Of a DNA stretch of 64,000 nucleotides, positions 29,516-40,369 are shown one piece after another (the stretch's first letter is position 1; each line of letters opens with the position of its first letter). The translations under genes and the position numbers were made by a program. The stretch spans positions 38,628 to 102,627 of the forward strand of contig ML014169.1 in NCBI GenBank assembly GCA_003615045.1, read 5' to 3'. The notes below the pieces were generated by a model, which worked only from the letters and a program-made list of their open reading frames with translations, did no database searches and was not told the DNA's origin. The DNA comes from Caulochytrium protostelioides. Its lineage: Eukaryota; Chytridiomycota; Caulochytriomycetes; Caulochytriales; Caulochytriaceae.

Positions 29516-32070
29516 ATGCCCGCGCCGCTGAGCGACGTAGCGCCGACGCCGACGGCGCGTCCAGCCGCGCTGGCGCCGTCCGCCGCACGGCACCGCCTTG
29601 GTGATGCCATCGTGCTCTCCGAGGACGTGCTCCAGCGCGTCTTTCCGGGCCACCCGCGGCGCCTGCCCGCCGGCTGGGCCCAGACCACCAAGCCCTGGCA
29701 GCTCCGTCGGCTCGCCGATGACGCGGCCATCGCCGCGGCGATCGCTGCGTCGGCGGATATTTTGCCGTCATCGACAGGAGAAGGCGACAACGGCCAGCAG
29801 CCCACAGCGACGGCGACGGCGCCGCCGCCGCCGTTCTCCCATGCGGCCGCGCTCCGCGCCGCGCAGCACGACACCGACCTCGCGTACGATGATGTCTGGC
29901 TCGGCGTCTGCGTCGGCCCCGGGCATCCGGTGGTAGTGCTGAAAGCGATGTGGATCCAGCCGCCGTCGCCGCCCGCGGCGGCGGCCGCCAGGGAAGAGGC
30001 CGCGCTGCCCACGTGGCTGCTGCCGACGGCGACGGCGACGGCGCTCCATCTCGTTCCGCTCGCGCAGCTCCGCCAGACCCGTGGCGCATGCCCGCTCTGC
30101 CATCCGGACCCAGCCCCGCCTCGAGACACGCATCACCCAGGGGCGCCGTGCGGGCAGGATCGCCGCGCTGACGCGATCGCAAGGGACCCGCCAGTTCAGC
30201 ACGACTGCGCGTGGTGCCCCGCGGCCTGCGGCGTCCTGCCGGCGTGCCATCCGGCCGCCGCCGCCGTCGGCGTTCGGCTTGTCGGCCCGCTGGCCGGGCC
30301 GTATGCCTCGCCCGCGGCGCTCGCGCGGCTGCAGACGATGCCGGCGGCGCAGATCGCGGCCGCGCCCGCCCTCGGCCGCGCCCACGCCGCCGTCCACGCC
30401 GCCGCCCGCGACCTCTGGGCCCCGCTGCGCGCCGGCCTCGCCGCACGTCCGCTCGTCGCCAACACGTGGACGGCTGTCCTCGCGCCAGCCGCGACCCTTG
30501 TCGTTGCCGTCGAATTTGTCCATGCCGACCGCTGGCCGCTCGTCGACGCTGGTCTTGGCGCCGACGATGCCGATGCTAGCGCCGACGTCACCGACACCGA
30601 CGCCGATGCGGATGCTGGAGCGCGCGTTCACGAGGCGGCCGCAGCCGTCTCGGTGCGCACATCAGCCGAGCCCATGCGGTATGTCGACGCGTGGGCGCCG
30701 CGGATTCACGTCGCGCAGCAGAAACAGCTACAGGCGCTCATGGCCAGCCGATGGACGTCGCCGTCCCGCGCAGAGGCCCCCGCCGCAGCCCTTATTGACG
30801 CCCTGGTGGTGGGCCCCGAAGGCAGCGGCCGGCGGACGCTGTGCCGACAGGCCTTGCGGGCCGCGTGCCCGTGGTCGCTTGCCCGCACGGCCGTGTACGA
30901 CGTCCACATCCAGCGCGACGGCGCCGACGCCGTGCATACTGCGTTCTACGACGCCGTCTGCCACGCGCCCGCGATCCTGACGATCGCGGGGCTCGACCGT
31001 CTCGCGCCCCCGCAGCAGGACTGGCTCCTCTCGGAGCTGCTCGAGCGCGCGCGCCGGCTCGCGCCGTACGCGGCCGCTGACCCGCAGGCCCGGCCCTTCA
31101 TCGTGCTCATCATGGCGACGGCGCCGCCGCAGGCCGGTCTCGCACAGCCCCCACAGCGCGGCGACGCCGACGCCGACGCTGACGCGGCCGAACCCTTACT
31201 GGCGGACGGCGACAGCGACCGCCTCGGCTTCTCGCCGATGGCCCTCCAGCTGCTCGCGACCGTGCCGCGCCTGGCCCTCTCGGCCGCGACCACCACCGAC
31301 CGCGCGCTCCTGCTCGCGTCGCATCTGCCGCAGTTGCACCCGTTCGCCCGCGCGTGCATCCGCCACGCTCGCGAATTCGATGCCCCGACGGTGTCAGGGA
31401 TTTCAGACGCGTGCACGGCTCTCGCCGCGCGTCTGCAGGACATGTCGCTCGCGGCCACAACGCGCTTTCTCTACATGCTGGACGCCTCCGCCAAGTACCG
31501 AACCCCGTCCGACCCCGCGGCCGCGTCTTCACCAGCGGCACGCGAGGCCGCGATCGCACACGCCTTGCAAGGAGCGACACCTGCGGCGTCTGCAGCGTCC
31601 GCAGTGTCGTCCGCTGCGCGGGCGCTGCAGCCGCGGTCGCGCGCGTCGCGGCCCGTGCCCTTCTACGGCCAGTCGGACGCGCTCGACCGCACGCTCGAAT
31701 GGCTCCTCTTCCCATTCACGCGGCCCGAGGCCTTTGCCCGGCTCGGCGCCGCGCCGGCCCGCGGCATCCTGCTGCACGGGCCCACGGGCGCCGGCAAATC
31801 GCATCTCATCCGGCACCTGCTGTCCCGCGCCGACGTGGCCGCCGCCTCCCCGCGGCGCGCCGGCGACCGCGCTGGGCCGCGCGTCGACGCGGCGTCGACG
31901 CCGTGCGCAGGCTACCGCTTCCTGCGGCTCGCGCTGCGCGACGTGATGCGGCCCTACCTCGGCGAGAGCGAAGCCTACCTGCGCGCCGCGTTCCGGCGCG
32001 CGCGCGCCGCGAGTCCGTGCATCCTCGTCATCGAGCAGATCGAGCTGCTGGCCGCCTCGCGCGGCCGCGG

Positions 32071-32102
<32 letters not shown>

Positions 32103-32863
32103 GCACATCGGCCAGCGTGAATGAGCGGCTGCTGTCGACGCTGCTGAACGAGATGGATGGGCTCGAGCCGGCGTCGCGGCCCGTCGAGCCAGGCGCCGAC
32201 GCCGCCGCCACGCACGTGGTCGTACTGGCCACCACGACGCAGCCGTGGGCCATCGATGCGGCGCTGCTGCGGCCCGGCCGCCTCGCGCACCACGTGCGGC
32301 TCTCGGCGCCCGACGCCACGCAGCGCGCCGCGCTGCTGGCCGCGTACGCCGCGCAGCACGCCCGCTCGCTGCTGCCGCCGGCAGCCTCCCTCGAGATGCA
32401 CGCGGCGGTGCGGGCGGCGATCGCAGACCCCGACTGGATCGCGGCGACGGCGTCGTGGACGCCCGCCGACCTGCTGGCCCTCGTGGCCCATGTCGCCGAC
32501 CGTGTGGCCGCGCAGCGGGCAGCGGCGGTGGCGGCGGCGGCGCCTCCCGCCGCCGACCCCGCCGCCGCCGCCGCCGCCGCCGTGCATGCGGCGACGACGT
32601 GGGTGCTCTCGCGGGCCCGGAGCGCGGCATTTTCGCTGGACAGCGATCCGTCTGCCGCGACGACGGGCGAGGCGGCTGACGACGACGAGGAGGCCTATGA
32701 AGACGTCGGGGGCGCCGCTTCGGACGCCGCTGCGGACGCCGAGAACGAAGGTCCGGCCGCCGGTGCGGACGCCTCGGACGATGCGCTCGACGGATGGCCC
32801 GAGTGGCGTCCCGCGATGGCGCCCTATGCGCTGTACGAGCGGTGGACCGCCTCGCTCCACTAG
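29516..32863 (+). CDS. Double AAA+ domain protein with degenerate catalytic motifs
   Basis: About 1115 residues from ATG 29516. The N-terminal region (1-420) has barrel-like Ala/Val segments and two Cys/His-rich patches (CPLCHPD; CAWCPAACG with CH). Domain 1 (about 425-620) has VVGPEGSGRRTL, with Lys of Walker A changed to Arg, and AILTIAGLDRL at the Walker B position without the acidic pair. Domain 2 (about 690-950) has RGILLHGPTGAGKSHLI (Walker A intact), YLGESEAYLRAAFRRARAAS, ILVIEQIELLAASRG where Walker B DE is replaced by EQ, LLNEMDGLE, and IDAALLRPGRLAHHV. The layout is that of the Pex1/Pex6/Afg2/Cdc48 type II group; Afg2/Spata5-like or peroxin-like are both possible. An acidic C-terminus follows. 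Nucleotide binding without hydrolysis in domain 2 is predicted, implying a structural partner of an active AAA+ subunit. Confidence 0.75.
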
Positions 32864-33502
32864 GCGCCGGCATCCACTAGGCGTCGATACCGCGCGGATG
32901 CAGGACTGCGGGATGGGTCTGCCGTGCCTCATGAAGAACAAACGTGATATGTACGGGGATTAGAGGAGGAAAAACGACAAAAGAAAGAGAACTCCCGGCA
33001 GAGGACGGCGGGAGGCCGGTGCGGCGTCGGCGGGGAAGTTCCGGCGAGGCCGCCGCCACGGGGCTCGCGTCGTGCTCGTGCGCGGCCACGCCAAGAACAC
33101 TGGACGGGCGACGCGAGGCAGCGGACGCGAACGCATGGCTTGCATGCGCCGCGACCAACGACCGCGACCAACGACCACGACGAACGGACGCGGCGAGCGG
33201 AGACGATACGGAGACGGTACGGAGACGGCGCGGAGGCCACGTGAAGACCGGGCCGAGACGATCCCTGCAGATCCTCTCAAGCCGCATCGGAAATCGCCGA
33301 AATCGCGACTCGGACAACGGCGAGAAGCAGCATCGGAAGCGCCACGGGTCCAGGAACCACGCAGCACGGATGCGAATGCCTCGCCCACCGTGGCCGGTGA
33401 GCTCATGTCCACGACCGCGGCGACCACGCCACGCGCTCGCCGGGCCTCACGCAGGCTTTCGCCAGAACCCCACGCGTGCTGTGGCGGCTTCCATATTTTT
33501 TT
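32864..33502. other. Convergent spacer between AAA+ gene and atp20
   Basis: No supported gene. Frames on both strands are Arg-rich and shadow each other. A purine-rich AT-poorer segment at 32960-32995 and a T9 run at 33494-33504 near the atp20 stop are the only notable features. CACGTG occurs once at 33238. Confidence 0.5.
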
Positions 33503-34030
33503 TTAGTGGGCACCGAAGTGGTTGTGGGCGCCCGGGACGTCGTAGCCGACGACGGAGCGACGGCCAATCATCTCGCCGACCCAGAAGAAGCCGCCGACGG
33601 TGATGCCCGCAAAGACGAGCGAGCCGACCTCGGCGATGGTGAGCTTCTTCCAGGCGCCGTTGCGGAAGCCCGCGACGAAGTTGGAGTAGCCGGTCTGCGC
33701 GGTGCCGAAGTTGTTCGGCCAGACCGTGCCGGTCTGCTGGCCGACGATGCGCGCCACGTGACCGAGCACCTTCACGTAGTACACGACCGGCTCGAGCTTC
33801 TGGCCGTACTTGGACGCCGTGAGCGAGGACAGCGCGTTGGCGCCCTGCGCGGCGAGGGCCTTGCCCTGGACGGCGGCCTGGCCGGCGACCTCCTTCAGCT
33901 GGCCGGCCGTGACGGCGGCCTGCTGCTGGGCCGCGGCGGCCGTCGACGACGTGGTCGACGTCGACGCCAGGCGGCGCGCGGCCGGCGCGACAACGGCGCG
34001 ACGGAGGGCAGAGGCGTGGTGGGCGAGCAT
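33503..34030 (-). CDS. atp20: Mitochondrial F1Fo ATP synthase subunit g
   Basis: A 175-residue protein. Residues 1-23 (MLAHHASALRRAVVAPAARR) form a mitochondrial presequence and an Ala/Gln-rich region follows. The conserved subunit g core is KLEPVVYYVKVLGHVARIVG, then NFGTAQTGYSNFVAGFRNGA, then the membrane span EVGSLVFAGITVGGFFWVGE with the GxxxG-like motif, then MIGRRSVVGYDVPG. Subunit g sits in the Fo part and promotes ATP synthase dimers and cristae shape. The length is greater than yeast Atp20 because of the N-terminal extension. Start and stop are unambiguous. Codon use is strongly C/G-ending like the ribosomal protein genes, suggesting high expression. Confidence 0.93.
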   Translation of the reverse strand: MLAHHASALRRAVVAPAARRLASTSTTSSTAAAAQQQAAVTAGQLKEVAGQAAVQGKALAAQGANALSSLTASKYGQKLEPVVYYVKVLGHVARIVGQQTGTVWPNNFGTAQTGYSNFVAGFRNGAWKKLTIAEVGSLVFAGITVGGFFWVGEMIGRRSVVGYDVPGAHNHFGAH

Positions 34031-34489
34031 GGTGGCGGCGACAAGGGGAGAGCGGAGGATGCGGTATCAAAGTAGAAAGGGCCTCAGTGGGTGGGAGCGT
34101 GCGGGTCGACAGCGGCGCGACGGCGAGACGATGCTGCGAAGCGCGAAGGAGGAGAACATGCGCGACACCGTCGCATGTCATCATCCGCGCCGCGATGGGC
34201 ACCAGCCGCCCGCGTCGACCTCGTGCACGTGCGCGGTACTTGTGATTTCATACCGCGCGCGCCGTCGACGCCGTGGCGGTCGTCGCTTCGCCGTGGGCGC
34301 GGCCCGTCGCTCCGTCGACCGCAAGAGGCGAGAGGCGGCCGGCAGGAGGCCCTCGGCAGCGGGCTGGCCCGCGGTCGCCGCGCACCGGTGGACCGAGCAC
34401 CGGCGCCCAAGGGGGCAAGGAGCGCCGCTCGATTCGGGAGGCCGTCGCGACACGGCGCAGTCGCCGCCGCCGCCGCCGCCGCCACGCGC

Positions 34490-34520
<31 letters not shown>

Positions 34521-35570
34521 GGGTCGTGCCGGGTCAAGTCGCGTCGGCCACTGTCTCTTGCCCAGGCCGCCGTGGCGGGAGACCCCATGCCGATTGACCG
34601 GCGCTCGAGGGTCGGCGTTGTGATGGTATCGTCGATCCTGCGCCAGACGCCACCATCGACACGCGTGGGCTGCCGATGGGCGAGCGAAGGGATGGAGAGT
34701 GGGATCCTGCGCATGAGGGGTCGCCTGATGGGGTCGCCTCGTCCGCCAACATCCGGTCTATCAAGCGATGGCCGTGCTCCATGGTTGTCTCATCAAACAC
34801 GGGCAACGAAGCATGGAGCCAACGTGCTTTCTTTCTCCTGCCGTCCGTCTCATGGGTCCCATGGCGACACTTAGGGGTGGATCATGCACGTGAATGCGTA
34901 TCGGTATCGTACGTTTCGCCCGCCCAATGCCAGGCTACCAAAGGGCGTCGGTGCGTTCCGTGCCGTCGATCAGACTTGACCGCGGCGTGGGCGATGGCAT
35001 CGCCGATTCATACCGTCCTGGGATCTTCGTATCCTCGTGTCGGCGTCCGCATGGCTCGCCACCACGGCTACGCGCATACGTGGCGCATCCAGCCGGATTC
35101 TGGGGTTCGCGGGGTGGCCACCGGGTGGCGACGGCGGCGGCGGCCCCGGCGCCTTCTGCGTTGTGACCGCGCGTCGCCACTCGCTGCGCGGTCGCCTCGA
35201 CCACATCTCTGCGAAACGCTCCACGCGGTGGAGCCGATGCTTGTGCTCACGCCGGTGCAGGCCGCGTCTGGCGCCGGCGGTATGCCCATGACCATGATCC
35301 TCGCGGGCGCCAGCGGGTCCAGCGAGCCCCGCGCGAGAAAAGGCGGCCGCCTCCGCTCAAATCTGCGCGAGGCCGCCGCCGCCGCCGCCGCCGCCGCCGC
35401 TGGGCACAGTCCGTCGGCACGGTTCATCGGTCGATCGTGGCGAGCGGCGGCGGCGGCGACGGCGCGCTGATGCTCCGCGAGCCGCGGGCCGCGGGTGGAC
35501 GCCATTGCGCCACGTCTCACCGGTGAAAGCGGCTTGGGACGGGGGCTGTCGCCGTCGCCGTCGCCGTCGT

Positions 35571-35612
<42 letters not shown>

Positions 35613-36487
35613 CCGCGCGGTGGCTTGCCCGCCGGTGGAGCCGCGCGCGCGAATTCAGGGCGATTCATACGCGGGGAGACGGCCGCCCGAGCCACGGGCG
35701 TGGATGGCGCGGCCGCATGGCATGGCATGGCACGGCACGGCCCGGCATGGCACGGACGCCGCCGCCACCGCCGATCGGTTGGGTATGCCTGCGACGGTCA
35801 CAACAAGGACCGGTCCGATGAGGTCTCGCTTGGCCCACGTGCGTCGCATGGAAACGTGGGCTCACGACTCGGCTCGATGGCCAACTGCGGGTGACCCGTT
35901 GCAGTCTTGTCTCTTTCACGGGGTTGCTCTTTCGTCCACCTGGGCTCTCGCGTGATTCTGCCGGCGCTCTGTCGATGAACCCCCGCGATCTCCCTGCCCC
36001 GGACTGCTGAGCCAACCCCCTCTGGCTGCCGATCGCTGCGCTCGATCCTGCCAAGCTCCGATCAAGGCCGATCCTTGGCATCCTGGCCCATCATCCTCCG
36101 CATCATCTCTGGACGATCGGTCTCCTCGCGCGTTCTGATACGTGGCGATCCCTCGATTAACCTTTCGTGTCGAGCGGCCTCGTGGCTGGTGTGGCTTGGC
36201 CCTCCCCGGCCGGCCGCGGTTCCCCGTGGCGCAGCGCCGCTGTACCGCGCCTGCCGTAGTAGCCCCGCGGCGTTCCGCTGGCGTCGCTCGCCGTCCGCCT
36301 TCCGACGGGCGACTCACGCGGGCGCTTCGTCTGAGCCGACGGCCGCTGCGCGGTGACGCCGCGTGGCCGTCGATCACCGCCGCGTCGATCGGCCGTCGCG
36401 TCGCGTCGTCTGAGTCTCAGCGCTCCTGCTGCCGCTGCTGCTGCTGCTGCTGCTACGACTGCTACGGCGACCGCCGCCGTCCTCGCC
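34031..36487. other. Long intergenic region before sec2
   Basis: No supported gene in about 2.4 kb. It holds simple repeats, (GCC)n at 34455-34525 and 35375-35400, (CGCCGT/CGCCGC)n at 35545-35625, and a CATGGCACGG-type repeat at 35717-35755. Frames on both strands are Arg/Pro/Ala-rich and conflict. The segment 35900-36350 is more balanced in composition and probably contains the sec2 promoter and 5' UTR. Confidence 0.5.
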
Positions 36488-39400
36488 ATGACAGGTGCTC
36501 TTGAGCACATGGCGGCCTCGCCGCTGCCGCCGCCGCCGCCGCCGCCGCCGTCCGAGAGGCCCGCGACGCCGCCGCCACGGCCGCTCGACACGACGGCTGC
36601 CGGCATCGCCGATCCTGCCGCGCGACGCGCGACGCCCTCCACTCACTCGGCGCACTCGGTCCCCTCGGCCGGCTCGGCGTCGGTGACCTCGGGTCCGCCC
36701 GCATCCGTCACCGGCACCGCGACGACCGCCGCCACCTCCGCCACGACGCCCTCCACGACGGCGGCGCCCATGACGCCTACGCCGCCCACGCCGGTCCCCA
36801 AGGACACGCACGACCTCGCCGTCGACATGGACGCCGCCGTCCGCGCCGCCGCCCACGCCATACGGCCGGACGACGACGCGCGATCGGCCGCCGACGCCGA
36901 CGCCGACGCCGCGTCCGACGCCGCCACGAGCGCCGCGCCGCGCAGCGCCACAGGCCCCAAGCCGCGCGCATTCTCGGTCGGCATCCCGCGCCGAGCACGT
37001 CCCCGCATCGCGACGACGACGGCGAATCACGCGCCCGGCAGCGACGACGCCGCCGACACCGCCGACGCCGACGCCGACGCCGACCACGACGCCGACCACA
37101 CCGACCACACCGACCACACCGATCCCGACCCGCACAGCTCACCCGTGCGGTCCGTGTCGGCGTCGGCCGCCGAGAGGCCCGTGGGCTCGGCGGCCGCCAC
37201 GTCGCTGTCGGCCCTCGGCGCCGTCGGCGGCATCGCGAGCCCCGGCGGCCGCCTGCTGCCGTCGCTGTCGGCCGTGTCGGCGTCGATGCCGCTGTCGGCG
37301 GCCGCGCACTCGCGCTTCGGGCCCGGCGACCGTGGCGAACTCGAGATCAGCGTCGAGCGCCTCGCCACTCTCAAGGAGCGCCTGCACGCGCTCGGCGAGA
37401 AGCACAAGCCCAAGCGCGCCAATATTGATGCCCGCAGCCCTCCAAACCCCCTGATCCATCACCAAGCCGAGTGGCTCAGCTCCAAGGAAACGCCGACGAT
37501 CGCCGAAGTCCAGGCCGAGATCAAGCGCTATGAAGCGGCCGTGAAGCGCTCGGAACTCGCGTCCGCCAAGCGCCTCATGACCCCGCCCACCGCCTCCGCG
37601 CCGTCGCCCGTCGCTGCCTTGAACACGCCGGCAACGGCATCGGCCACGGCGGCGGCGGCGTCGCCACTCGCGAGTGCCGGGCCCGCCACGGCGTCGTCGG
37701 GCCATGGCTCGGCCCAGGCGCTGTCCTCGCTGTCGCCGTCCACAACCTCAGCCGCCGCTGCCACCGCCGCTGTTGCCGCCCCACCGCCGGACGCCCGCCC
37801 AGCCGACCTCGAGCTGCAGAGCCTGCCGGCCGGGCTGACCGTGAGCGTTCATGCGCACCCGCCGAACTCGGCGCCCGCGGGCGCCGCCTCGCCGCCGACG
37901 CGGCCGCCGCCCGATCTCACCTCCCCCGCGAGTCTCATCCCGCTCTCCGAGATCATGGACCGGTACCGCAGCTACGCCAACTCGCCGCAGCGTGACGGGG
38001 CCGGCGTCGACACGCGCACGCAGACGCCGTCGCGCGGCATGACGCGGACCGGCTCGGCCTCGTCCGCCGCGGCCCTGCCGGCGCAGGACCCGTCGTGCCC
38101 GTGCACCCAGATCTTGGACCCGACCGCCACGAGCGCGCTGTGCCGCCTCTGCCACGGCGCGATCCCGCGCGTGCAGATGCTGATCGAGCTGAACCAGCGG
38201 TTCCGCCGCGACAACGACGAGTTCCAGCACAAGCTGGCCGTGTCGTATATGCGGCACGACGAGTCGGCCCTCGAGATGTCGCGCCTGCGCGAGCGCAGCG
38301 ACGAGCTGCAGACGCACCTCGCGCTGCGCACGCAGGAACTCTCGTCGGTCCAGAAGTCCCTGTCAGCGATGGGTGAGAAGCTCGTCGACGAGATCGAGAA
38401 GCGCGCGGAGCTGCAGCACTCCAAGGAAGCCATCCAGGAGGAGCTCGAGGACCTGACGCGGTCGCTGTTCGAGGAAGCAAACGTGCTCGTCGCCGAAGAA
38501 GCGCGACGTCGCCACGGCCACGAGCAGCGCGAGCAGACCCTCGAAGTCCAGCTGGACGCGATGCGCGGGCAGCTCCAAATGGAGCGCGAGCAGCTGACCG
38601 AGCTCAAGGAGCGCCTCGCCGAGATGCAGCGCCGCGAAATGGAGATGGACGAGCTGGCCGCCCGCGACGCGGCGCTCGGCAACGACGACTCGCTGGCGTC
38701 GGAGCAGCCGTCGGCGTCGTCGGACCACGGCTGGACGCCGATGCCGGCGTCGTCGTCCGCGTCGGCGGGTGTCGCCGACGGCCCCGTGTACGACTCGCTG
38801 CTCCTCGCCGAGTTCCGCGACTTCCTGCAGCAGAGCCCCTCGCTCAAGACGACGAAACTCCACACCGTTCCGTTCATGAAAAACGTGCTGGAGGACGACG
38901 TGACGCCGTGCTTGAAGTTCGGCAACAACCCGCGGACCTCGACGCGCAAGCTGGTCGACGCGATTGCCATGAACACGTGCTTTGTCGAGGAGGTCGCCGA
39001 CCCGGAGCTCGGCGACGGCCCCCTCAGTGCCGCCGGCGACCCCGCCGTGCTTGACCAGCCGTATATGGGGCTGAGTGGCGACGACCACGAGGCGGCCGCG
39101 GGCGGCCGCCACGCCGCGCACGAGCTGGCGAGCCCCGTGTACGGCGGCGGCGCGAGCGGCCTGTCGGCAGCGTCGCCGATCTCGCCTAACAAGTCGGGCG
39201 TGGCGCCAGACTCGCCGACGCCGCCGGCCAACACGACGCCGCGACTCGCGACGGGCCAGCCCTCGACGCAGGCCATCTTCAACAAGACGGTGTTCGAGCG
39301 GCTCTCGGTGTTCGGGAGCGCCATCAGCAACGGCACGCTGTCGATGCCCGTGACGACGCTGCCGGCGCTCGACCCGAACCTGTGCAGCGCGTGCGGCCGC

Positions 39401-39879
39401 GCCGAGCGCTGCCGCTACCACTTCAAGACCACCGACGCCGCCGACGACCCGTGGTGCCCGATCTGTCTGCTGTGCCGCGACCGCCTCGTCGCCGTCTGCG
39501 AGTTCTACAACCTCATCCGCCACATCCGCCAGGGCCTCTACGCGCAGCGCCGCGTCGACGACGTCTTTGCCGACGTCGTTCGTCTCAAGCGCAACATGCA
39601 CGACGCCCGCTGCGGCCGCCTCGGCCTCACCGCTCACCCGGGCCGGCCCGTCTACGGTGCCGCCGCCGCCGCCGCCGCCGCGACGTCGCACCGCGGGCTC
39701 CACGCCCGCAACTCAGTCCAGGGGCTGCGTCACGCTGCCGCCGCTGCCGCCACGGGCGCCGGCGGCGCCGGCCAGATTCACAGCGCGCCAGGCAGCCGTC
39801 CGCGCACCGCAACGCTCACGAAAGCTCGCTCCATGCCCTTGACCACTATCGATGGCCCACCGGCACCGCTGCGCGGCCA

Positions 39880-39913
<34 letters not shown>

Positions 39914-40219
39914 ATCTCGATCAGCACGGACGGCCCGCCTGTGGCGGGCACGACGGGCTCGCGGCCCGACACGCCGCTGCCGCTGGGCATCACGCCGCCC
40001 GTGGGCCGCATCCCCATGCCGTCGGACCCGCAGCCGGGCGAGCTCGGGTACGACGCGTTGCTGCCGTCCGCCGCCCAGGCCACGCTCCCGGGCGGCCTGC
40101 CCGTGCACATGCGCCCCTCGATCCTGATCCAGACGTCGCTCAGCCGCTTGGAGGACCAGTCCGCCTCGAGTCCGGCGCCCTCGACCGTCCAGGAGCCGTC
40201 GGCGCCGCTGCCGTCCTAG
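36488..40219 (+). CDS. sec2: Sec2/Rabin-type Rab guanine-nucleotide exchange factor
   Basis: About 1243 residues from ATG 36488. The N-terminal 550 residues are Ala/Ser/Pro/Asp-rich and disordered, with one ordered block (LKERLHALGEKHKPKRANID). A Cys-rich patch (CPCTQIL, CRLCHGAIP) precedes the long Sec2 coiled coil (about 560-725). Its hallmark is ELEDLTRSLFEEANVLVAEE, the Rab-binding exchange segment. The C-terminal domain (about 765-1060) matches the Rabin/GRAB type: SLLLAEFRDFLQQSPSLKTT, VPFMKNVLEDDVTPCLKFGN, CSACGRAERCRYHF, CPICLLCRDRLVAVCEF and LIRHIRQGLYAQRR. Sec2 activates the Sec4/Rab8 GTPase on secretory vesicles in polarised exocytosis. Having both the exchange coiled coil and the Cys-rich C-terminal module is like animal Rabin and unlike the short form of yeast Sec2. 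The frame is open upstream of the ATG without conserved content. Confidence 0.9.
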
Positions 40220-40369
40220 GGCTCGGCTTCCGGGACCCCCCCGGCACGGATCCGTTCCCTCTCTTTCTTTCTATATCTGTTGTCTGCTGTTGGTGTTGTA
40301 TCACATGGAATTGGTTGTTGGGACCGCTGATGGAACGCGAAAAAAAAGGGCCTGCTTCTCTTTTCCAGA

